Source of the DNA: Glandiceps talaboti
Taxonomy: Eukaryota > Hemichordata > Enteropneusta > Spengelidae
DNA length: 64,000 nt
Direction of reading: 5' to 3'
Assembly (NCBI RefSeq): GCF_964340395.1
Contig: NC_135560.1
Location: forward strand, 8,837,598 to 8,901,597
Numbering within the stretch: the first letter of the stretch is position 1; each line of letters opens with the position of its first letter. The notes under the pieces were generated by a model that worked only from the letters and a program-made list of their open reading frames with translations, did not search any database and had not been told where the DNA came from. A program made the translations under genes and the position numbers. This document shows, piece after piece, positions 1-11,715 of this stretch.

Positions 1-349
1 TGAAAGTTGGAATTTTCTCTAATGATGACACCTGAGATCATTTCTTAGCCATCCTGATCTTTGCTAACAACACCACTTGTGTCTGTCTAGGAGTTGCAGG
101 AGTGAATATTGGTCAATTACCAACAAGGTTTAATAGGGTGGTCAATTCCCCCTGGTGAAAATACCCATCTTCAGCACAATTGTCAACTGATTATCCAATA
201 TATGGTCAATTCCCAAGTGTAGTAATGTCTGCAACAAAGCTGTAACTTGGTTGTAAGACTATATCAGATCTCACGCAGGCTAAACCCCTAGGGTATGGAG
301 TGTAGAGTATGTCCCATTGGTTGTCCCAGTCAATGCCAAGAAATTTTAA

Positions 350-741
350 TACAACTGCCAACATCAGACCATAGAGAATGGAACCTGTTACAAACAGGGT
401 AAGTAAACAAATGAATGGGATTACTAGTATTAATAACACTTGCATGTTGGAATGGCAGAGATTTGTATAATACACATCATAGTTTGATAAGAACAGTTTT
501 ATGGCCTCTTTTTTTTATGTGTACATGAAATGCCATGGCAGGGGAACTGGAAATTTATTTGTGAACATGAACTATTATGTCAAGTGGTAATAAAACTGTT
601 CCTATCAAATGATGGAATGCAATACAAGTCTCTCTACTTCCAACATGTTGTGCCAAGTGTTATTTATAATAGTCCAATTCATTTGCTTTATTCCCTGTTT
701 GTAACAGGTTCCATTTCACGGTCAGGTGTCGGCAGTTGTAT
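350..741. mobile_element. long foldback MITE, full-length copy
   Basis: The left arm begins ACAACTGCCAACATCAGACC and the right arm ends with its imperfect reverse complement (GGTCAGGTGTCGGCAGTTGT). The arms keep pairing inward: CCTGTTACAAACAGGG near 383-398 pairs with CCCTGTTTGTAACAGG near 693-708, and TTTGATAAGAACAGTTTTAT near 482-501 pairs with ATAAAACTGTTCCTATCAAA near 590-609. The whole element is therefore one hairpin of about 390 bp with no coding capacity. A shorter relative sits at 57288-57413. I infer a non-autonomous DNA transposon. Confidence 0.7.
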
Positions 742-969
742 ATTGTGGTCAACTCTCTGGTATCACAATGTTTGTGACAAAACTGTCGGCTGACTCGACT
801 GGAGTGTATTTGTGGCAAGTTATCAAGTCAATGGTCTGTAAGAGACGGACATTCGTACCACGCTATCAGCCAGCACTCATCGTCTGTACTATTTTGTGGG
901 ACTGTGTCTGCTAGATCAAAGGATTTAGGCCACTCCTTGAACTTGTGAAGAAGTTCAAACAGAGGTCAT

Positions 970-1490
970 TATGCAGAATAAAAATAGCGCCAATGGCGTT
1001 GTAGCACAACTTGTACAGTTTTTAAAATGTTTTGGTGAGCCATGCTAAGTATAGGTGTTTATTTGCTGGATGACTATCCAGTCGCCTATCCAACCCTGTT
1101 GTTTTCTTTGCAATATAAGTGATCATATGGCTGTTGCTATGGGCGTGGTCTTGTTGCTAGGTATATTTGCATACATTTGCATATTACTGATGGAATCATC
1201 ATGTCATGAACAAATCTTAATTTACACACACCCAAGAATGTTCCCACCAAATTTCAGGCCAATTTGCCTGGTAGTTTTTGAGTAAGTTTTTTGACCAAAA
1301 AATGACATTTTTTGACCTAAATCACATACTGTGATGCGATCATTTGCTTTGAGCAATTTCCCAACTAGACACCAAAAGTAATGTTCCCACCAAATACCAC
1401 TTGAGGCAATCGGTCTGGCGGTTTTTGAGTTTAAGTCGTCCACACACACACACATACACACACAGACAGACAGCCAGACCATATCTATAG
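970..1490 (-). repeat. dispersed repeat, copy inverted relative to 10850-11715
   Basis: Read on the minus strand, this block gives AATAAACACCTATACTTAGC, then a TGTAC...GTTGTGCTAC segment and a CATAGCAACAGCCATATGAT-type module. The same parts occur on the plus strand at about 10850-11715, where the latter module is tandemly repeated. It ends at about 1440-1470 in a short CA-rich run. A third partial relative is near 29400-29800. It is probably a non-autonomous interspersed repeat with no coding capacity. Confidence 0.6.
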
Positions 1491-1804
1491 CACTACTGAA
1501 CCATATCAGTTTAGTGGAACTAATGAAATGTATATGTCACATTCTGTTTTCATGCTTCCTGTTTTCCTTCAAATTGTTGAATTTCACAACAACTCGGCTA
1601 AAAATATTCCATAAAACTTGTATCACTTTTGTAACACGATAATTTGATAACATGACATCATAAAGACACATGACTAGCTGTGGTGTGGTTCATTCATTTG
1701 TGACAGTTGTCATATATTCTATAATTGGAACAATAGGTGGAAATGAATGAGACAGGAACTACATACTTAAAGATTAGACAGCAGATTGAAATTAATACTC
1801 CCTA

Positions 1805-2165
1805 GTTAGGCCTAAAAAAACAAATTGTGTGGTTACAATTACTGTCAATTTTAGAATAGGTGGGGTAGTTAGATTTTATATTTTATTTCTTTTAGATAAT
1901 TGTTTTCATATGCGAGTGTCTAGTTATGTAGATAAGTTTTCCGCTGTTTTCCATCTGGTCTCTGTGTTATTGGTTTCTTCCCATCAGATGTACAGACATT
2001 ACAGATTGGAAGAACAGTTTTATTTTGTCTTTTGAAGTTGATGTCAGTTTCCGCATCTACTATTTCTTGTGAGACTTCACAATTTTCAATTTTTTTATTT
2101 ATTCTTGAATACATGAAAAAAGTTTAGGGTCAGCAGTGAAAAACTAGGTGGGGTCGGGTAACCAG
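1805..2165 (+). repeat. dispersed repeat family, copy 1 (same orientation as 52882-53235)
   Basis: About 350 bp align by eye with 52882-53235 throughout. Shared blocks include AGAATAGGTGGGGTAG versus AGAATAGATGGGGTAG, CTCTGTGTTATTGGTTTCTT, ATTACAGATTGGAAGAACAG, and the 3' block AGTGAAAAACTAGGTGGGGT. Neither copy has a sustained open frame and no terminal inverted repeat was noticed. The two copies lie 51 kb apart in unrelated sequence, which fits an interspersed repeat of unknown class. Confidence 0.75.
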
Positions 2166-2679
2166 AACCAAACAACTTTTATTTAGGTCTTAGTATCATA
2201 AAAATATAACTCATAGATATACATTCAATGTAACTTATTAAAATCATATTACAATTTTGATTATTGAGAATTATATTATAGCATTACCAATTCCAGTGAA
2301 TTTTGTGACGTCATCGCTGTACATTATTACTGATAATGTACTCCGTTATTGGGCATCGCGGCCCCGGAACGAGCATAGCAATACAAGCTTATTTGTTCTG
2401 TTTCTTCATACGACTAGGTATTTTTTCGAAATGTATGTTGTTACTTATGATTGTCATTGCCACTGTTTAAAAATACAACGCATTCATGAAACAAATTTGT
2501 GTTCACAGCTGTTCATTGAAGTGTATATGTGTGTGTACGTGTACGTACGTGTGTCGCTATGATTAGTATTCAGCTTCCGGGCCGAACATGGCAGACGATG
2601 TTCAGCGCTGTGTATATTATACGTTGTTTTGCGTTTCTCGGTCTACAAATTCACTGGAATTGGCAAAACTATAAAATAA

Positions 2680-2823
2680 TAACAATAATGTACACCCTCC
2701 CAGTCCATAATGGACTCAAGCAAACTTTGCACTCCATAATGGGCTCGGCTGTCGCCTCGCCCATTATGTCGTTCAAAGTTTGCTTTCGTCCATTATGGGC
2801 TGGGAGGGCGTACATTATTGTTT
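2680..2823. mobile_element. 144-bp foldback element
   Basis: AACAATAATGTACACCCTCC at the left pairs with GGGCGTACATTATTGTT at the right. Pairing continues through CCATAATGGACT...GCAAACTTTG and CAAAGTTTGC...GTCCATTATGG. The CCATTATGGG/CCCATTATGG motif recurs four times. The spacing and near-perfect arms look like a MITE with a short central loop around GGCTGTCGCC. An outer inverted pair (CCAATTCCAGTGAATTTTG near 2287 and CAAATTCACTGGAATTGG near 2646) suggests it may sit in or beside a second, older foldback. Confidence 0.65.
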
Positions 2824-3758
2824 AAATATATAATTGTTATTGCATTTTATTGTGTCAATATTATTCATTATTCAAAATGTAAATAACATTGTTATCAATT
2901 ATCAATCTCATTTCTATTTATCGTTCCTGTTTATACTATTAGCAGATGCGCTTTTTTCTCCAGCTTGTAGGTTTTTTGTACAAACAAATATCCCCTGATA
3001 GAAAGAGGATTATTGTAATATGCAGTAGTCTAGATGCTATACATTTGCTTTGAATCTGAAGATCTCGCTACCCACGTCTAGTCAAATGGACGTATGTAGA
3101 AAAACATCCTGCTAAATTTTAAATTACCACCACCAACAGCTGTATTTAATCCAATTGGAGCCTGATGACATTATCATCATCCACACCATGTACATTCAAA
3201 CTTGAAGGTCGCATTACCATGTAAACATAATTTGCATATTAGGACCACGTTTCGCTTGAATGAATTACCCAATTACAAGCACCTGCCAATGTGTGATGGA
3301 TTACTTCTGGCGCGTGCTGTTCACACTTTTGTCAGCATGAAGTCAAGCTAGACTTTGGCTTGATTATGTTCATTTGACTAGACATGAGTGGCAAGATCCT
3401 TAGATTCAGAACAAAATATAGCATCTAGACTCAATATTATGTAGTTACAATTATAAGCTTGAGAAACACAATTTCTGTATAAGTTCCTTTGAATTTTGTA
3501 TCATTATCAAATATCTAACATCTATAAATTAGTGTCATTATTATTTGATATTGATAAGTCTATCTATATGTACAAATTATTATTTAAATCAGTCTACCAC
3601 AACTGATTGTATTATCAGTTGTCTTATGTTTTATCAGTTGTCTTATGCATTTGTGGGGGTTTTTCATGGATATTTATTTTGGCAGGATCATGGACTAAAC
3701 TAGCTTAGACCAAATTATTTCCATGGTCCTCACCATGAACTATGAGTGTAATTCTGTC

Positions 3759-4232
3759 TTTGATATGTACATATTTGTCTATTTTTTATATCTGGTGAAA
3801 TAAACAATTAAACATTTGATATGTACATATTTGTCTTTTTATATTTGGTGAAATATACATATTTGATATTTGTCTCTATGTATCTGGTGAAATAAATAAT
3901 TCAACATTTGTTATGTACATATTTGTCTTTTTTTTTTACATCTGGTTAAATAAACAATGGAACGTTTGATATGTACATATTTGCCTTTTTTACATCTGGT
4001 TAAATAAACAATTCAATATTTGATATGTACATATTTGTCTTTTTTACATCTGGTTAAATAAACAATTGAATATTTGATAAGTACATATTTGTCTTTTTGA
4101 CATCTGGTTAAATAAACAATTGAACATTTGATTTGCCTTTTTTTTTACATCTAGTGAAAAGAACAATTGAAAATTTGATATGTACATATTTGCCTTTTTT
4201 ATATCTGGTGAAATAAACAATTGAACATTTGT
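3759..4232. repeat. minisatellite, about 60-68-bp unit, about 8 copies
   Basis: The repeated unit contains TTTGATATGTACATATTTGT, a T-run, then CATCTGGTTAAATAAACAAT or CATCTGGTGAAATAAACAAT. Copies vary mainly in the length of the T-run. The overlapping minus-strand open frames in this interval are products of the repeat and not genes. Confidence 0.85.
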
Positions 4233-4679
4233 TGATACGATATTTCCTAACACTAAATACCATGAATGTTTTAAAAGATGCAAATTTGAACAAATTCTTA
4301 CAGTTCTTGTATAAAGACATTAAATCTATTGACTTGTTCTACAAAATATTTATACAGCTTTGATTTTATTTGAGGACTTATTTAGCCTAAGTATACACAG
4401 CTTTGTAAATAAATGTTTAGTATCACAAAAAATCCCACAACGAATTTAGTTGCATACTAATGACTGAAATGTAATTATAGACAGTTTAAAAGGATGGAAA
4501 CAGATAGACATCAAAGACTCAGTGCGATCATTAAAGGTTGTATTACCCAGCACAACATTCTTGTGACAGGCCTTTGTACACACAGTACGGTACTATCATT
4601 AACTCACGATTCAAATCACACTCCTCTTTATACAGTTTACAGTTTTTTTCTCACTCTCCTTTTCTCTGAGAGAGAATAG

Positions 4680-5770
4680 CAACTCAAAGAATGATAAAAA
4701 AAAATCAGGTAAAATCATCCGAGAAAATTTCAAATGAATTCATATAAAACATCTACGATATATTTTAGTCTTGTTCTTTTTTTGTCCTTTTCACACATAA
4801 TACAGCATCATCAATGGCCAACAATTCAACAAGACTTACCTCATATCATATTTTCGCTCTCAATTTGCTTTTTTTTCAAAGAGCGAACGACTCAAAAATA
4901 TTCTAAATTAAACAAGGTGAAATTATCACACAAAAATTTATATGAATTCTTAGATATTTAGTGCTCCCAATTCTTTGACCTTTGTACACACAATTATACC
5001 GGCAAATCAGACTTATCTCAAATATATCTTTCTCAATTTTCTCTTTATTAAAATGAGAACAATTCAAAAGAATGATATTAAATATTGTTAAGTTATCACA
5101 TCAAATTTCATATAAATTCTTACAGATATCTTAATTTTCTATTTTCTGGCCTTTTTTACACACAGCCATAGTGTTAAACCCATAATACAAATCTCACTTT
5201 GTCTTTCTTTCCTTTTTGTCTTTCTCAAACTAAGAACTCAAAAGAATGATAAATCAAATATGGTCAAATTGTTAAACATTTTTTCATATACTAATAAAAT
5301 CTTTGCTGTACACAATTTTCTGTGTATTTATTTATCTATTTATTTATTTTTTAATTCATAACAAGGATAAATCACAAAACAAAGTACAAACAAACCACAA
5401 GACTAATACAGACAACCAAAACACCTACCTATTTAAATATTTTTAGTAAGAATTACAAATTAAAATACGGCTTTGAGAGTGAAAGGCAGTTATGTTTTAA
5501 GAGGTATCATCAACACAAAGAAGGGTGAATAACATATAACAACGGCCAAACTATCACACAAAATTACATGTTAAATCTTGACAGATTTTGTACTTTACAC
5601 AATTGTTTTTTTCATTTTTTTTTCGGTGAGACTTACAAAAGGTAATATGAAATCAAAGAATCATAAATTAAATAAGATCAAATCATCAGACATGAATTTG
5701 TACAAATATTATAAATTACACTATTTTTTTAAATTTTTGTTTACATATATTTTTGGTGAGACTAGCAAAT
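4680..5770. repeat. degenerate tandem array, roughly 170-200-bp period
   Basis: Blocks of the form CAAAAGAATGAT...AAAT..GGT(C/G)AAATTATCACAC..AAATTT(C/A)ATATGAATTCTTA...TTTTCT recur near 4685, 4885, 5065, 5240, 5530 and 5655. They are separated by T-rich tracts with GTACACA(A/C) and TTTTTGTCTTT. Divergence between copies is high, so this is an old amplified repeat. No coding is supported. Confidence 0.5.
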
Positions 5771-6191
5771 TAGCGTTAGAATGAAAAGCAGTGATTTCTG
5801 AAATTCTTATATTACATTAATTTATTCAGTTAATGTTTCATAGTTGAAAGGCACTGGGTATTAAGACAATAGTAATCAATCATTCTTTGCTTTGAAAGAA
5901 ATATTGGAGTAATAAAAATCAGGGCAATCTATATTCTAAATCAGGAGTTGTCATTTTATTTTCTCAATATATGATTTTGTGTCTGACATAAACAAAAGGA
6001 AATCAATGAAACAATACATTTTTTGCCGTTCATGTAAATTTTGAAAATAGTTACCTAACAATCTTGTGTATTATATCTTGTTTTCTTTCCCTATCCTTGT
6101 GAAAAAAAATGTGGATGAATACACTCATTTCCCTGCAAAATAAACATTAAGGATACAATATGAAGTTGACAGGTTGATAATATTTACTTAC

Positions 6192-6530
6192 CCGTACACC
6201 GTAACAGACACCACCGTGTAGTAATTTTTCCTCTGGATGTAACCATCCCCTTGCTGGCTTGTTAATGAAACTTCCACTTTTACTCCAGTCATTGGCACCA
6301 GCGTTGGATTCAGGCACTTTTTTCTGTCGCATTCGGTTGATCATCCCTGCCATGGCCAAGAATGATGGGTGTCTGAAATTCCATAATTTCTTACGATTAT
6401 TGGGACGTCGGTGAGGGGAAGAAAACATCATAGTGTTTGCCGTAGGTCTAATTTGATGTACCAAGGCAGCATCCAGGTGAATCGGAGCATCAGATAAAGT
6501 ATCTGGGGCCGACAGCTTTGAAAAGTTCAT
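6192..6530 (-). CDS. Shc: Shc-type adaptor protein, 5' coding exon (CH2-like region and start of PTB domain)
   Basis: Shc adaptors bind phosphotyrosine on activated receptors through a PTB and an SH2 domain and recruit Grb2/SOS to switch on Ras. This exon encodes 113 residues. The ATG at 6530 is supported by an in-frame stop four codons upstream of the next in-frame near-cognate codon; the exon itself appears to start after a TTTCTAG acceptor at 6563, giving 33 bp of 5' UTR. Residues about 57-70 (MAGMINRMRQKK) sit where the shorter vertebrate Shc isoforms start. Residues about 84-101 (KSGSFINKPARGWLHPEE) match the conserved entry into the Shc PTB domain. The exon ends GTACGG before GTAAGTAA at 6191, on a codon boundary inside the first PTB strand. 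The remaining PTB, CH1 and SH2 exons are not visible and should lie left of base 1 or in unrecognised small exons. Family assignment is strong from the PTB entry motif; the paralog is undetermined. Confidence 0.88.
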
Positions 6531-6654
6531 GTTATATAGTAGTAGTGTCAATTAAAAACTAAACTAGAAAGAACCAAGTTATGAAAATCATACAGTTTTA
6601 GTTAAAGATTTGGCAAAATATTCATTGTTGGTGATGAAATGTGTCCTTTTTTTC

Positions 6655-6886
6655 AGGTGCTCATCCGAAGATCAGTTAGTTTTACAAGCAACAAGTATAG
6701 CGTTCAGGTGATGTGTACGAGCAGTAGACAGTTCTTATTTTATCCCAGAATGCATCCAACCCAGGAAGACAGCAACAACAAAGTGAATGAACGTCTGGCT
6801 AATAATAGTCCGATATCTGTAATATCACAAGAACCAAGCTTATCTTCATCAGCACCACCTTCAGGAGGAGGAAGACCACCAGAATG
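6655..6886 (+). CDS. possible terminal exon of an unrecognised plus-strand gene
   Basis: A polypyrimidine tract and TTTTTTTCAG acceptor precede an open frame of about 75 codons ending in TGA at 6884. The C-terminal half is rich in Ser, Asn, Gln and Pro and ends in a Gly/Pro-rich tail (SGGGRPPE), a composition more protein-like than its surroundings. ATTAAA near 7411 could be a polyadenylation signal. Against this, no upstream plus-strand exons were found, a second frame from the same acceptor (beginning CSSEDQLVLQ) also looks plausible but stops early, and the exon would lie antisense to Shc. I do not recognise the product. Confidence 0.25.
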
Positions 6887-7481
6887 ATATGTGACGTGAG
6901 AACAAAGTGGACTTGACATGGAACATCAAAGGTAGTACACAGAGACTGACAGCTGTAGACGTTGGCTTCAACATGAAACTCTGACGAAGACAACTGGATG
7001 AGCTAGCTAGCTCGTGCCCACTGCTACCACTAATGATGATGATGGTGACAGACTAGCTTGCCACTCCTACTCCTTCTTAGCCCTCATGAAAAGTGTTGAC
7101 TTCCGTTAGTAACACAGATAACACATATCTCCCTCCGAGCTACATATTAAAACTTGTGTAATGCACATTCCATATAAGCTTCATTGAAAACTCACAAGCT
7201 TTCACAGTATGTCAGGCACTACATCTTTTCAAAACATCAAAACTGGGAACAAAAAAGTTACCAATTACCAACCAGTGATGTAAGAATACCTTCTTTTATA
7301 CTTGATACCGTTCTATCACTATGTGACACAGATCAGTTATCATCACTGGCTATTTTCACTGATAAATTTAGCATCACGTACAACTGGCCACACAGAAGAC
7401 AAGCACGAAATTAAAGCCTACGGGATTTCACTATAAACCAGCTGGGTGGAAGAAACCAAACTTCCTGTGTGTGATACAACC

Positions 7482-7517
7482 ATATATATATATATACATA
7501 TATATATACACACACAG
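7482..7517. repeat. AT/CA microsatellite
   Basis: A short TATATATATACATATATATATACACACACA tract. Confidence 0.85.
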
Positions 7518-10139
7518 TATCCACATGGCATGGAGGCACTAGCAGGTTATCATCAGGTGAATGAAACAGATTTCTTCAAGAATGACAGCAATACTGAGGA
7601 AACCTGTCCCTAAGCCATGCTAAGTTCATCATTCAGTGAATATTACTTAGATGAGCTCTAGCGATGTGTAGTTCCACATCATCTGATTAGCTGGCTAATG
7701 ACATCCAAAAACTGCAGTCTCAGGAAGAGTGTTGATAAGCATACATTTGTATACATTCACTCATTCTGATCCTCAGCTGTATTCGGATCTACCATTTTCC
7801 TAGTAGGTGGAGCAGGTGCTTGGCTGAGGGACACTTAATGATATTGATTGTGCTAATTATGGGCAGCAGTGAAATGTAGTGAGATCACTAGAGTTACTTT
7901 GGAATCCATGCTAAGAGTATATAAACAGAAGTGAACTCCCTCAACTATGATAATTTACGATTCATGAATATGATACAGTCTTATATAGCAGTAAATCATA
8001 TTCATAAATACATAATCAATCATAGAATCTGACAAACATGCTGGCAAAAATTCAGAAAATTCCAACTTTGAAATTTGAAGACAAAATCGCAGACTTATAA
8101 ATTTTGTATAAAAAATGTGATCTCATGTCTTTTATATCAGCTTCAGACACCCCTGTAAAGGGTATTAATTCTAAATCTCAAACAGTTGTAGGTCAGTTTC
8201 TATTTCATCTTGTAATATAAGCTGCCAAGAGGACCACAGGTCTCTGCACAATCAGTCTGCATGTTGACAGCTACCCTATACACAAATCTAGCCCTGCAGA
8301 AGTAATAACATATATGTGATACTTCCGATGTACCACTCTAAAAATAGAGGCTGGGATACTGGTTGGACTGTTCCATTATTTCAGGAGGTAGATCTGCAAT
8401 TGTTCAAACTCAAAATTTATGCCTCATACCTCCCCAATTAGAGTTTGAAGTCATTTTTTTTACATCGAACTTCACCAATTCAACGATGCGTCTGGTTTTT
8501 AGCCATACAATTAGCAGTGACGTGAATGAATTTCTGTAACTTATGTTCTACTCTCCCCTCAAGATGACATTTGATTGGACCTACCTCGGATGGTAAGATC
8601 AGAATCGTCAGCTGTGATGTCAACACTTCCTCTAACGTCAGCTAAGTGTTTATCCAATCAGCTCACAGGAACCTTGTGGTTAGTCGGGTCCTAATGAATC
8701 ATAAAGAAAAACAGAGGTGGTGGACTCATTATAATAATGGCAAGGAATTTCACTAGATAGACCCTCAGAGACCGATCCCATTATGTGGCGTTCCAGTGTA
8801 ATGACCCGTATTTGAACTGTGTCTTAGATTGATACTTCTATAAGAATACTAACAGCAATTACATCATGAGTACAGCGACATCTTTTATACCCAAGAGTTG
8901 TCACTGTTTAATATTAACGCAATAGCTGACCTCATTAGTTTAACTAGTATTGCCATGGTAACAGACAAGGGGAAATCCTGTAAAAGTTATACTTACATGT
9001 AGTGATATATTACCTTGTAAAATTTTAATACAACTTAAAAACCGAAAAGATCAGCTACGTTACAATTATATGTATATGTGATTTATGAAATAGGTACACT
9101 GGTACAAAATGTAAATGTTATGGAAAAGACATGGAATAAATTGCATATTTCGTATATTTTCACTTTGAAATCATTTTTGCAAATTAAAACGAGGGTTTAG
9201 TGGCTAAATATAACAGGTTCAAGCTGATAGCATTATAAGCGGTTAGTAAGAAGTGAACTTAGTCACAGATGGCAATATAGACTGGCTAGATTAATAAAGA
9301 CAGTACAAAACAGTACATGGATCATCTCCATGGACCACCTCATGGATCATTTAATTTAAGAAATTCCAATGGTTTTCGTAAAATGTCTGTTTATTCACAC
9401 TTCAAAGCAAGGCAAGCAACAGAATGTATATGTCCTAATATTGCTTGATCTTTATATTCATCTTTATTTTGTTGAAATTGATCAACGTTTAAAATTCAAC
9501 TTTGGCCAAAATAGTGGCCATTATTTCTGCAACGGCCAAAATAATGACCAATTTTTTTTTTCAATTTTCCAATGATCAAAATATCAGTATACATTCTGTG
9601 TTTAATGTTTGCTTTGCTTTGAAATGTGAAAAAACAGACTTTTTCCGAAAACCATCAAAAATTTCAGAAATTAATCTGAAACTTAGGTGATCAATGTATT
9701 TTTTTAAAATATATATATAACTAATTGCTTTGTAGAATATGGATTTATTGTAAGAGAAGACGTACATGTATGTGCGTGAAGAAATGTCTAATTGAGGGGG
9801 TGTAAAATGTAGAAATAAAACGACAAGTACCTTCTCCTTGGTGACATTTTAATTACATTGGAAACCTATTGACCAAAGATAATCTTGTTCCTGACAAATA
9901 CTTTCTACTAAACAAAGGAAAATATTGACTTCAAAACTGATCAATAATTTAGTGAAAATACTGAATAATCAATCATTTTTTAAAATTTGACAACATCATT
10001 ACATACATGTAGATGCAAAACATATTTGGTCTCATAGATTTGCAGTGACAGTTGATCACGTAAATTTGGGACTATACTCGACCGTAAAGACTTTGAAGCA
10101 AGATTTTCCCACAATTCATTTGGGGTGACATTTGACCTC

Positions 10140-10450
10140 ATTGACAATATTTCACTACTTAGATCTGGGTCTATAGTTACATTGTACCACATAGATTTAG
10201 GTCTATTCACTATATAGATTTGGGTCTACAGTTACAATACACATTTGGGTCTATTCACTACATAGATTTGGTTCTATAGTTACCACATAGATTTGGGTCT
10301 ATAGTTACCATACAGATTGGGTGTGGTAAATCTAGTCCCAAATCTACACAGTGAGTAGACCGACATAGCTTTGAGACTATATTTGCCACAAAGATTTGGG
10401 TTTTAATATTCACTATACAGATTTGGGGGTATATCTAACACAAAGATTTG
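10140..10450. repeat. minisatellite, about 22-44-bp unit
   Basis: Repeats of CATAGATTTGGGTCTATAGT with variants (CACAAAGATTTGGG, CATACAGATTGGG) run through the interval. One stretch near 10325-10350 is inverted (AAATCTAGTCCCAAATCT). Unit boundaries are ragged. Confidence 0.75.
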
Positions 10451-10849
10451 GTCTTCTGTTGTCCATGCACATGTATATTGAGTCAGCATGTTATCAAACT
10501 GTGTCCGTTGTCATGAACATACAATGTAAACCACTGATTATGTACATGTATGCATCTTTAATACTCTGAGGCAAAAAGAAAAAAAAGGAACTGTGATTTT
10601 CCAAGAACATAGCCTCAGAAAATAGGGTAGGTAGGTCAGGATTTTATTTTACCATTTTAATTGTTCTTATTTTTGAAAAAATATTGATTCAACCCAAAAC
10701 CAAACGAAATGTCGGTCAGAATACTCCTTCTGTGATAGTATGATGAAATATGTAGATATTGAGGAAAGAAAACAGACGTACATGAAGGTCAAGAAGACAA
10801 AGAATTTCTTATGTTTTCTAATCCTTAATTCCAAAACTACAGAGCAGAT

Positions 10850-11715
10850 TTGGCTGAAATGTAACGGGGATACATTTGGGGGTGTATAGATGAAGAAATG
10901 TTAAGCATATAATGATCTCTTCAGCGATATGCAAATTGGGTGTAAATTTTGGTCAAAACTTACATACATTTGTACGTACATGTACAATTGTATATCTCAA
11001 AAAGTGCTTGGTCAATGAGACTGAAATTTGGTGGGATGTTTCTAGAAGTATTTTTCTGCAGGCTTTCTTCAAAACATTTTGATACCATTGGCCCTAGCAA
11101 CCATGACAACACCCTTAGCAACAACCAAATGCCAGTATATTTTGCTAAAATAACATCTGGTAGGCAAGTAAGCATTCAAAAAATGTATGCAAATATCCCT
11201 AGCAACCATAACCATGCCCATAGCAACAGCCAAACAGTTGTGTATTTCACAATAACAGGGATTCTTAGACAAGTGAACAATCATAAAGTGTATGCAAATG
11301 TACCTAGCAACAAGACCACACCCATAGCAACAGCCAAATGATCACATATATTGCAAAGATAACGGATTAATAAACAAATGAATAAAGTCAAAAAGTGCAT
11401 GCAAATTTACCTAGCAACAAGACCATGCCCATAGCAACAGCCATATGATGATGTATATCGCAAAGATAACATCTGGATTTCGTAGAAAAATGAACGAGCA
11501 TTCAAAAAATTATGCAAATATGTCTAGCAACATGACCACACCAATAGCAACAGCCAAATGATAACATATTGCAAAGATAACAACAGGGTAGGGATAGTCA
11601 ACTGGATCCGATAATCACTCAGGAAATAAACACCTATACATAGTATGGATCATTATGTGGATAAACATTTTTAAAAAACTGTACAGTTGTGCTACCATGC
11701 CATTAGCACTTGTTT
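10850..11715 (+). repeat. dispersed repeat with internal tandem modules
   Basis: This is the plus-oriented relative of 970-1490. It carries four to five modules of about 100-125 bp containing TATGCAAAT..(A/C)CTAGCAACAAGACC, CATAGCAACAGCCAAATGAT and TATTGCAAAGATAAC. The right end reads AATAAACACCTATACATAGT followed by CTGTACAGTTGTGCTACC, matching the other copy in inverse. The open frame at 10949-11341 comes from these modules. Confidence 0.7.

Larger units (their letters stand above)
1..6191. other. gene-free stretch left of the Shc exon
   Basis: I see no credible coding exon here on either strand. Open frames are short, often start at non-ATG codons and mostly fall in repeats. If the Shc exon at 6192-6563 continues leftwards, this stretch would be the Shc intron that interrupts the PTB domain, because the next expected exon (continuing the PTB domain after its Gly-Val-Arg end) was not found here. 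It contains two foldback elements, two dispersed repeats shared with other parts of the window, and two tandem arrays, listed separately. About 2830-3750 holds nothing I can name. Confidence 0.6.

Noticed and set aside
10949-11341. 130-codon plus-strand open frame rich in Asn and Ser
   Set aside because: It translates the tandem CATAGCAAC modules of a dispersed repeat; it has no independent coding signal.
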